Below, piece after piece: positions 58,101 to 64,000 of a stretch of 64,000 nt of DNA. The notes below the pieces were generated by a model. The model searched no databases. It was given only the letters and a program-made list of their open reading frames with translations, and was not told where the DNA came from. How positions within the stretch are numbered: the first letter of the stretch is position 1; each line of letters starts with the position of its first letter. The DNA is from Serratia sp. H1w (GTDB taxonomy: Bacteria; Pseudomonadota; Gammaproteobacteria; Enterobacterales; Enterobacteriaceae). The DNA lies in contig NZ_AYMQ01000057.1 in the NCBI RefSeq assembly GCF_000633355.1, forward strand, positions 1-64,000, read 5' to 3'. The position numbers and the translations under genes were made by a program.

Positions 58101-61100
58101 TACATCAACCGGGGTTCGGCGCGGAATCTGAACGTAATTGCCGTCGATCCTTCCCTGAAACAGGTCGTGCTCGCCGATCTGAAGCAGGTGTTGATCGAGC
58201 AGAAATATATCTCGGTGCTGACCAAGCAGGATTCGGGCGTTTATAAGTACCAGTCGAAGATGAAAGAAGTGCAACTGTCCGAGCAGCCGCTGGCGCTGAG
58301 CGAGCAGGGCACCAATCTGAGCCTGGCGACCGAAACCCCGGGTGACTTTGTGCTGGTGATTGAAGATGCGCAGGGCAAGGTGCTCAACCGTATCGCCTAT
58401 AGCGTGGCGGGCAACGCCAACCTCAGCCGCTCGCTGGATCGCAATGCTGAACTGAAGCTGAAACTGAACCAGGCGGAATATCAGCCGGGTGAAGAAATCG
58501 AAGTGGCGATCAACGCGCCTTATACCGGCAGTGGTTTGATCACCATCGAAAAAGACCGTGTCTATGCCTGGCAGTGGTTCCACACCGACACTACCAGCTC
58601 GGTGCAGAAAATCCGGGTTCCGGCCGGGATGGAAGGCAACGGTTATATCAACGTGCAGTTTGTGCGCGACGTGAACTCCAGCGAAATCTTTATGAGCCCG
58701 CTGAGCTATGGCGTCATGCCGTTTAAAATCAGCACCAAGGCCCGCCAAAATGCCCTGGAAATAGTGACCCCTGAAGTGATCAAGCCGGGTGAAAACCTGA
58801 CGATGACGGTGAAAACCGATGGTCCACAGCAGGTGGCACTGTTTGCCGTCGACGAGGGGATTTTGCAGGTCGCGCGTTATCGCCTGAAGGATCCGTTGGA
58901 GTATTTCTTCCGCAAGCGTGAGCTGAGCGTGGAGAGCTCGCAGATCCTCGATCTGATCCTGCCGGAATTCAGCAAGCTGATGGCGCTGTCTGCGGCCCCG
59001 GGCGGGGATGCGGGTGAAGGGCTGGATCTCAACCTCAATCCGTTCAAACGCAAGCGCGACAAGCCAGTCGCCTATTGGTCTGGCATTACCGAAGTGAACG
59101 GCGAGAAGCAGTTCACCTATCCGGTACCGGATTACTTCAACGGCAAGATCCGCGTGATGGCGATCTCGGTCACGCCAAGCAAAATCGGCAAGGCGCAAAC
59201 CTCCACCACGGTGCGAGACAACTTCATCATGACGCCGAACGTGCCTGCCATGGTCGCGCCGGGGGATGAGTTTGATGTCAGCGTCGGGGTTAGCAATAAC
59301 CTCGAAGGGTTGAATAAGCCGGTGGCGATCGCCGTGCAATTGACGCCGCCGCCGCAGTTGGAAGTGGTGGGTAAGGCCGAACAAAGCCTGTCACTGGCCG
59401 CGAAGCGTGAAGGCGTGATCAACTTCCGTCTGCGCGCCAAGGCGGCACTGGGTGATGCACCGTTGGTGTTTGAAGCGCGCTATGGCGATAAAATCAGCCA
59501 TCGTACTATCAGCACTTCGGTACGCCCGGCAATGCCTTACCGTACGCAGTCAGTGATGGGGCGGATGAGCGGCAGCAGCCAGAATGTAGATAGCCTGCGG
59601 CAGATGTTTGATGCCTATGTGCAGCGTAGCGCAGCGGTATCTCACTCACCGTTGGTGCTGACCAGCGGTCTGGCACAGTACCTGGCGGATTATCCGTATT
59701 ACTGTTCCGAGCAGATCGTCAGCCGTTCTATTCCGCTGATCATGCAAAGCCAGCATCCGGAAATGAAGAGCAGCCTGAGCCAGGCCGAAGTCAGCAAGCA
59801 ACTGAAAGACCTGCTTGGCGTACTGCGTTCTCGCCAGAACGATAGCGGTGCTATTGGTGCCTGGCGCTCATCACCGGAAACCGATCCTTTCGTCACGCCA
59901 TATGTGGTGCAATATCTGTTGGCAGCCAAAGCGGCGGGTTATGCCTTGCCGGTAGGGATGCTGGAAGAGGCCAACGGTGCGCTGCGTGAGCTGGCAGCCA
60001 GCCGTTATGACGATATGTATCATCTGCGCCTGCGTACCTGGGCGGTCTACCTGCTGACCTTGCAGGGCGAAATTACCACCAACTCGCTGGCCTCGGTTCA
60101 GGACACGTTGCAGAAACTGTATCCAGACAGCTGGAAAACCGATCTGAGTGCCTTGTATCTGGCATCGTCTTACCGTCTGTTGAAAATGGACGATGAGGCC
60201 AATGCCTTGCTGCAACCGAGCTGGAAGCAACTGAGCAAAGCCTATGACAAAGGCTGGTGGACGCAGAATTACTTCGACCCGCTGGTGCAGGATGCAACCC
60301 GCCTGTATCTGATCACGCGCCACTTCCCGGAAAAAGTTTCCTCCATTCCTCCGCAGGTGTTGGAGAACATGGTCAAGGCGCTGAAAGAAGAGCGTTACAC
60401 CACGTATTCTTCGGCGATGAGCATTCTGGCACTGGAAAGCTATTCGACTCAGGTAGCGGCGCAGGCCAATGCCACCGACTCGCTGACGATTGCGCAACTC
60501 GGCAAGCAGGGTAACGCCGATCCGCAGGTGATTTCAGAGATGATGGGGCTGTTTGCCAAAGGTCAGTTTACCGCTGATGCCAAAGCTATCCGCTTTGCTA
60601 ACAGCGCCGATGCTCCGGCCTGGTATGTGGTCACTCAGGCTGGTTACGATCTGGCTGCGCCACAGAAAGCGATTGCTCGTGGTTTGGAAGTGACGCGTGA
60701 TTACACCGATGAAAAAGGCAAACCGGTCACTCAAGTGACCTTGGGTCAGAAGATCAACGTTCATCTGAAGATTCGCGCCAATTCTAAAGAAGGGCAGAGC
60801 AATCTGGCGATTGTCGACCTGCTACCGGGCGGATTTGAAGTGGTGCAGCAAACGGCACCAGAACCTGAGTCAACAGGCGAAGACGGTGAAGCCAGCGAGA
60901 CTGATGGGGGTTGGCAGTCGCCGCTAGCCGCTTCGGGTTCCACCTGGGCACCTGATTACAGCGATATCCGCGAAGACCGGGTGATCATCTATGGCAGCGC
61001 CAGTACCGACGTGCAGGAGTTTGTCTACCAGATTAAAGCGACCAACACCGGTAGCTTTGTGATCCCTCCGGCTTACGGCGAAGCCATGTACGATCGTGAA

Positions 61101-61160
61101 GTGCAGGCTATGTCGGCCAGCAGCGGTAAGCTGGTGGTGGTACCGGCGGAGAGTAAATAA
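55170..61160 (+). CDS. Alpha-2-macroglobulin-like protein, membrane anchored, with thioester
   Basis: A 1996-residue protein, larger than E. coli YfhM (about 1650) or YfaS (about 1530). The N terminus has a hydrophobic, basic stretch (3-31) and one transmembrane helix at about 72-92 (ISLSLLVLLCAAGGAFYGWH), with no lipobox, so it should be anchored in the inner membrane facing the periplasm. Macroglobulin (MG) domains follow, with SSYLFSDRGVYRPGDTFNIG marking the MG2/MG3 region and AVDEGILQVARYRLKDP the start of the A2M core. The thioester motif is intact: Cys1512-Ser-Glu-Gln1515 in YPYYCSEQIVS, followed by an alpha-toroid domain. Such proteins trap proteases and are thought to protect a breached periplasm. 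It precedes pbpC by 55 bp, as yfhM does in E. coli. Confidence 0.92.
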   Translation: MDLLKFILRLPFTLIKGLFRLLALIFSLLGRLFKPVVGNLNWNAPAWWAVVSGAVKRGFLRLEGGVDKYPKAISLSLLVLLCAAGGAFYGWHWWLNRPQPIEPAPMVYQETSVRVSDPEPVNYAVQKSAPQQVTLTFRNSVAPLTDAGKVVEKGISISPALEGQWKWNNAWTLVFTPKNPLPMGSKYEVKLEPAVLLAPQIKLANTNYSFSAPAFNYQLGQAEYYQDPQDPQKRSAIFNVKFNAPVDVASFEKQIAMGLIEAGAKSEKKLNFSLVYDAKKLNAWVHSEPLKALDHGGKVHLVLGKGIKSVVSANEISQSNDSWVTVPTLYSLTVKDASAQVVDSEGTKGQRALIVAFSDAIKDKDAGRAVKAWLLPQHNPNDSEASNEPDDFYQWGGTESIENSVMAQSTPLTLTLNEAEETYQPQFSFKFDAPAHRFMLLEISNLMTSSGGYKMPEKVYRIVEVPDFPKTLQFMSQGSLLSVNGDKQISVAARNVPGLRLDIKRVIPSQLQHIVSFKSSEYSSAQFNQLNDEYFTEHFKYQTVINNDKPGEVSYKGIDLSRYLSTSTDSHRGVFLLTLSEWQPEKKKTQNAEDEGYQGEQEEDDSPSVGDSRFVVVTDLGIIAKRSQDKTRDVFVQSIHSGAPVSSAKVSVIAKNGVTLLSQVTDANGHVRFPALDVYTNERQPVMFLVEKEGDVSFLPTTSYNDRGLDFSRFDIQGEETPIDPRTLSSYLFSDRGVYRPGDTFNIGLITRAADWGVALAGVPVRAEIRDPRDKLMTTIPITLGGSGFNELSYTTDENAPTGEWNVYLYLIGKNNDTSTLLGHTAVNVKEFEPDQLKVKLELTPNRQQGWVKPSELQANIDVQNLFGTPAQDRRVTSKLTLRPMYPSFDRFPDYAFFENRQNSDGFETELEDRTTNEQGVANIPLDLKSYADATYQLQLLSEAFVAGGGRSVAATARVLVSPYDYLVGVKPDGDLGYINRGSARNLNVIAVDPSLKQVVLADLKQVLIEQKYISVLTKQDSGVYKYQSKMKEVQLSEQPLALSEQGTNLSLATETPGDFVLVIEDAQGKVLNRIAYSVAGNANLSRSLDRNAELKLKLNQAEYQPGEEIEVAINAPYTGSGLITIEKDRVYAWQWFHTDTTSSVQKIRVPAGMEGNGYINVQFVRDVNSSEIFMSPLSYGVMPFKISTKARQNALEIVTPEVIKPGENLTMTVKTDGPQQVALFAVDEGILQVARYRLKDPLEYFFRKRELSVESSQILDLILPEFSKLMALSAAPGGDAGEGLDLNLNPFKRKRDKPVAYWSGITEVNGEKQFTYPVPDYFNGKIRVMAISVTPSKIGKAQTSTTVRDNFIMTPNVPAMVAPGDEFDVSVGVSNNLEGLNKPVAIAVQLTPPPQLEVVGKAEQSLSLAAKREGVINFRLRAKAALGDAPLVFEARYGDKISHRTISTSVRPAMPYRTQSVMGRMSGSSQNVDSLRQMFDAYVQRSAAVSHSPLVLTSGLAQYLADYPYYCSEQIVSRSIPLIMQSQHPEMKSSLSQAEVSKQLKDLLGVLRSRQNDSGAIGAWRSSPETDPFVTPYVVQYLLAAKAAGYALPVGMLEEANGALRELAASRYDDMYHLRLRTWAVYLLTLQGEITTNSLASVQDTLQKLYPDSWKTDLSALYLASSYRLLKMDDEANALLQPSWKQLSKAYDKGWWTQNYFDPLVQDATRLYLITRHFPEKVSSIPPQVLENMVKALKEERYTTYSSAMSILALESYSTQVAAQANATDSLTIAQLGKQGNADPQVISEMMGLFAKGQFTADAKAIRFANSADAPAWYVVTQAGYDLAAPQKAIARGLEVTRDYTDEKGKPVTQVTLGQKINVHLKIRANSKEGQSNLAIVDLLPGGFEVVQQTAPEPESTGEDGEASETDGGWQSPLAASGSTWAPDYSDIREDRVIIYGSASTDVQEFVYQIKATNTGSFVIPPAYGEAMYDREVQAMSASSGKLVVVPAESK

Positions 61161-61172
61161 GTCCTCTCGATG

Positions 61173-61195
61173 CCCCGCAGCGTTGTGCTGCGGGG
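61173..61195 (+). other. Intercistronic hairpin between the macroglobulin gene and pbpC
   Basis: CCCCGCAG and CTGCGGGG form an 8-bp perfect stem with a CGTTGTG loop in the 55-bp gap. No T-run follows (TTCGTGG), so it is more likely an mRNA-stability or partial termination signal that lowers pbpC expression. Confidence 0.5.
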
Positions 61196-61215
61196 TTCGT
61201 GGTTACTGAGACACA

Positions 61216-63579
61216 ATGAAAATCCTTCCTGCATCTGCTGTGGCAAAACGCTGGCTGCAAAATATCTTGATGGCGGTATTTCTGCTGGCGCTGGGCCTGG
61301 TGGGGGCGCGGCTGTGGCCACATCCTCCTCTTTCGCAGGGGGTGCCTTTCTCCACGGTTTACTACGATCGTCACGGGACGCTGATGCGCCTCACGTTGGC
61401 CAATGACGATCGCTATCGCCTGTGGACACCGTTGGAAAAGGTCTCGCCGTTGGCGGTGCAGGGTATTTTGCTGCATGAAGACCGCTGGTTCTATTACAAC
61501 CCCGGATTCAACCCTGTCAGCCTGTTGCGTGGCTTTTGGCGTAGCTACGTTGCCGGTGGCAAAATGCAGGGCGGTTCAACCATCACCATGCAGTTGGCGC
61601 GGATGCATTGGCATCTGAACACCCGCACACCGGGCGGTAAGCTGATGCAGGTGCTGCGGGCCGTTCAGTTGGAGCTCAGCTACTCCAAGCACGATATTCT
61701 GGAAGCCTATCTGAATTACGCCCCTTATGGCCGCAATATTGAAAGCATCGGTGCCGCCAGCCTGATCTATTTTGCCAAGGCACCACAGGATCTGACCTTG
61801 CCAGAGGCGCTGACGCTCTCGGTATTACCGCAGTCCCCAAGTTATCGTATTGACCCTAAAACCGGCGTATTGGGACAAGCCCTGACGCAGGCCCGCAACC
61901 GCCTGTTCCAGCGTTGGCAAGGCGTGCATGCCACCGACAGCAGCCAGCGGGCCTTGTTCCAGCTGCCTTTGGCACTGCGCCAGCCGGAGCGGATGCCGTA
62001 CATTGCTCCACACTTTATTGAACAGTTGCGCCAACAGACCCAACAGTTGGTGCAGTTGGATACCCGTGTGGATACCGAGCTGGACGCCGGGCTACAGCGA
62101 TTGGTCGAAAGACAGGTGAACGCGTTTATCGTCCGCAACCAGAGCCGGGGGATCCATAATGCGGCGGTGCTACTGGTGGATAGCCGTGATATGGGGATAC
62201 GGGCGCTGGTCGGCTCTGCCGACTATTACAACCGCGAGATCCAGGGGCAGGTAAACGGAACCAATGCCAAGCGTTCTCCTGGCTCGACCCTCAAGCCCTT
62301 TATTTATGCCTTGGGGATGGAGCAGGGCGTACTGCATCCAATGACCATATTGAAAGACGTGCCTTCGTCATTTGGTGCCTATGCGCCAGAGAACTTTGAC
62401 CGGCGTTTCCTGGGGCCGGTTACGGCGACGGATGCGTTGAATTTCAGCCGTAATATTCCGGCGGTGTACGTGGCTTCCCAGCTACGACAGCCCACGTTTT
62501 ATCAGTTTTTAAGCCTGTCCGGCATCGCCAACATGGCCAGTGAAAATCATTATGGGTTGTCGCTGGTGTTGGGCGGCGGCGAGATTACTGCCCAAGAACT
62601 GGCGAAGCTGTATGCGCTGTTGGCCAACCGGGGCGTATTGCGCCCATTGCGGATGCAGAAGAGTGATGCTTATCCGCCACCGATCCGTCTGCTCAGTGCG
62701 GAAGCCAGTTACACGACGCTGGATATGCTGCGCCAGCATCGTCGGCCTGGTGACACTCTGGCGCAGCGCTCGTCAGCGTTGCCGGTCTATTGGAAAACCG
62801 GCACGTCCTGGGGATTCCGTGATGCCTGGAGCGTGGGGATCTTCGGGCCTTACGTGCTGGTGGTGTGGGAAGGCAATTTCGACAGCAGAGGTAATAACGT
62901 ATTTGTGGGGGCCGAAGCGGCTGCCCCGCTATTTTTCAATATCATCGACAGCATTAACGCCAGCTATCCGGCCTTGCAGGAGCCGAAGCACCCGTTCCCG
63001 AAACAGTTGAAGCGGGTGGATATCTGTCTGGCCAGCGGTAACCTGCCGACACAATGGTGCCAGCAGAAAGGGAAAACCTGGTTTATCCCCGGCAAGTCAC
63101 CGATCAAGGTCGATACCGTTTATCGTCCGGTGGTGCTGGATATTCACAGCGGTGAGGTGGCTTGCCCGCCGTATGACGCAACGGAAACCCGCACCGAGGT
63201 GTTTGAGTTCTGGCCTTCCGATCTGGCCAACGTGTTTGCACAGGCCGGATTGCCCAAGCGGGCCCCGCCGGTAAACCGTTGCAAGGATAATGCGGTAGTG
63301 GTCAGTGGCAGCCCGCCGCGCATTACTTCACCGCTGAAAAATACCACCTACACCTTGCGGCAATCGCAGCAGGGGCGTGACAAAATCGCCTTTAATGCGG
63401 TAACGGACGCGGACAGTAAAACGGTGTATTGGTTTGTCGATGATATTTATCTTGGTAGCAGCGCCAGTAAAACCGCCATCGACTGGCGGCCGGTGAACAA
63501 TGGCCAGTACCGCATCCGGGCCGTAGACGATCATGGTCGTGCCGATAGTCGCCTGATCACCATTGAGCTGGTGAACTAG
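61216..63579 (+). CDS. pbpC: Penicillin-binding protein 1C
   Basis: A 787-residue bifunctional class A PBP (E. coli PbpC 770). One N-terminal membrane helix (LQNILMAVFLLALGLVGARL) is followed by a GT51 glycosyltransferase with Glu in LLHEDRWFYYNPG and GGSTITMQLARM. The transpeptidase has S357-T-L-K360 (SPGSTLKPF), SRN in NFSRNIPA, and K527-TGTS. A C-terminal BiPBP_C domain with Cys residues ends the protein. By context it repairs peptidoglycan alongside the macroglobulin. Confidence 0.95.
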   Translation: MKILPASAVAKRWLQNILMAVFLLALGLVGARLWPHPPLSQGVPFSTVYYDRHGTLMRLTLANDDRYRLWTPLEKVSPLAVQGILLHEDRWFYYNPGFNPVSLLRGFWRSYVAGGKMQGGSTITMQLARMHWHLNTRTPGGKLMQVLRAVQLELSYSKHDILEAYLNYAPYGRNIESIGAASLIYFAKAPQDLTLPEALTLSVLPQSPSYRIDPKTGVLGQALTQARNRLFQRWQGVHATDSSQRALFQLPLALRQPERMPYIAPHFIEQLRQQTQQLVQLDTRVDTELDAGLQRLVERQVNAFIVRNQSRGIHNAAVLLVDSRDMGIRALVGSADYYNREIQGQVNGTNAKRSPGSTLKPFIYALGMEQGVLHPMTILKDVPSSFGAYAPENFDRRFLGPVTATDALNFSRNIPAVYVASQLRQPTFYQFLSLSGIANMASENHYGLSLVLGGGEITAQELAKLYALLANRGVLRPLRMQKSDAYPPPIRLLSAEASYTTLDMLRQHRRPGDTLAQRSSALPVYWKTGTSWGFRDAWSVGIFGPYVLVVWEGNFDSRGNNVFVGAEAAAPLFFNIIDSINASYPALQEPKHPFPKQLKRVDICLASGNLPTQWCQQKGKTWFIPGKSPIKVDTVYRPVVLDIHSGEVACPPYDATETRTEVFEFWPSDLANVFAQAGLPKRAPPVNRCKDNAVVVSGSPPRITSPLKNTTYTLRQSQQGRDKIAFNAVTDADSKTVYWFVDDIYLGSSASKTAIDWRPVNNGQYRIRAVDDHGRADSRLITIELVN

Positions 63580-63580
63580 G

Positions 63581-63740
63581 CCCCTCACCCTGGTCCTCTA
63601 TCGATTGTGCTGCGATTTTACTCTCGCATTTGGCCCTAACACGGGCGCAGCATGCAGCGCCCCTACGCAGTTCCACATTAGCTGCCAACGACGCTGAACT
63701 GGCTCCCTCGCCCTATGGGAGAGGGTTGGGGTGAGGGTGA
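63581..63740. repeat. R1 repeat element with an R2 core (composite), reverse orientation
   Basis: The left arm CCCCTCACCCTGGTCCTCTA (63581-63600) is partly worn; the right arm CTCCCTCGCCCTATGGGAGA then GGGTTGGGGTGAGGGT (63703-63738) is good. Between them is an R2 copy in reverse orientation (ACGGGCGCAGCATGCAGCGC, then CCCTACG, 63640-63666) and ACGACGCTGAACTGGCTCCCTC, the reverse complement of the corresponding part of the composite element at 1-146. Confidence 0.75.
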
Positions 63741-64000
63741 TCACCTTGGGTAAATCCCCGCTTCCTGCGCCATGGTTTGCAGATGACCAAAAACATTACC
63801 GACGCGTAAGCCGTTATGTTCATACTCGTTGGTGATCCACGGCGTCAGATTGCCTACCTGCTGCGCCGTTGCCAACGAGAGCTGCAAATCAACATACATA
63901 TCGCTGAAATAAATGGCGGCAAACACCGGTACCTGATTGTCGAGCAGGCGATCGCTGTTATACAGCGGTGACCATACCCGGCGCTCGGCCAGCAGTTTAA
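63741..64000 (-). CDS. Alpha/beta hydrolase, proline iminopeptidase-like (C-terminal part, cut by window edge)
   Basis: The last 85 codons or so of a gene that enters from beyond the window end. The frame is open to position 64000. The readable end includes LLAERRVWSPLYNSDRLLDN, VPVFAAIYFSDMYVDLQLSL and WITNEYEHNGLRVGNVFGHL. The 'VPV-A-A-Y-x-D-MYV' and 'W-TNEYEHxGLR' segments recall the C terminus of the larger (about 430-residue) proline iminopeptidases of the alpha/beta-hydrolase fold, including their catalytic His region (EYEHNG). The catalytic Ser region is outside the window. Confidence 0.55.
   Translation of the reverse strand, partial: KLLAERRVWSPLYNSDRLLDNQVPVFAAIYFSDMYVDLQLSLATAQQVGNLTPWITNEYEHNGLRVGNVFGHLQTMAQEAGIYPR

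Noticed and set aside
58095-59384. A 429-codon open frame antisense to the macroglobulin gene
   Set aside because: Long antisense frames are expected in GC-rich coding DNA; no ribosome site or motif, and the sense gene is certain.

Overview
The window looks like chromosomal DNA of a member of the Enterobacterales, most likely Serratia or a close relative (Yersiniaceae). Most protein products are close in length and sequence to Escherichia coli proteins recalled from memory, and gene order largely follows the E. coli lysR-lysA-galR-omrAB-aas-lplT-tas-mutH-rppH-ptsP-lgt-thyA-ppdA-recC-ptrA-recB-recD-argA-amiC-metZWV-mltA-tcdA-csdEA-gcvB-gcvA-rlmM-xni-ppnN-queF-syd-csrB backbone. No phage, transposase gene, CRISPR array or resistance cassette was seen. 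The species is an inference from content, not a database match.

Layout. 1-5.4 kb is an accessory block: an ABC exporter of the YddA type, a small secreted TPR-like protein, and a LysR-type regulator divergent from a metallo-beta-lactamase-fold protein plus a DsbA-fold thiol protein. 5.4-10.3 kb holds lysR/lysA, an inserted AscG-like repressor with a GNAT acetyltransferase, and galR. 10.5-14.3 kb has two OmrA/OmrB-type small RNAs followed by the lysophospholipid repair pair aas-lplT. 14.5-22.1 kb carries tas, ygdR, mutH, a DnaA-box cluster at the place where E. coli has DARS2, then rppH-ptsP and lgt-thyA. 22.3-36.4 kb is the minor pseudopilin set ppdA-ppdB-ygdB-ppdC, then recC, ptrA, recB and recD. 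36.4-42 kb has an AT-rich orphan membrane protein, argA with two ARG boxes, amiC, three initiator tRNA genes and mltA. 42-52.6 kb contains the csd/tcdA tRNA-modification genes, ygdI, a 266-bp palindromic element, gcvB/gcvA, ygdD-rlmM, xni, ppnN, queF, syd and csrB. 52.7-64 kb has an MFS transporter, yqcC, a small membrane protein, a very large alpha-2-macroglobulin-like protein paired with pbpC, and the truncated 3' end of an alpha/beta hydrolase.

How it works together. RecB, RecC and RecD form the RecBCD helicase-nuclease. Aas and LplT import and reacylate lysophospholipids. CsdA, CsdE and TcdA form a sulfur-transfer/ct6A branch. The macroglobulin and PBP1C are a plausible envelope defence and repair pair. 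Five regulatory RNA genes of four families (two Omr, gcvB, csrB) plus three tRNA-fMet genes sit in the larger intergenic gaps. These gaps also hold two families of short repeats (here R1, a MITE-like inverted-repeat element, and R2, a palindromic 25-mer), which lie mostly at gene 3' ends. No clearly new multi-gene system was found. The best candidates for second looks are the 266-bp double-hairpin element beside gcvB, the composite R1/R2 repeats, the metal-site-altered MBL/DsbA pair, and the macroglobulin locus that occupies the site where E. coli has truC-yqcA.
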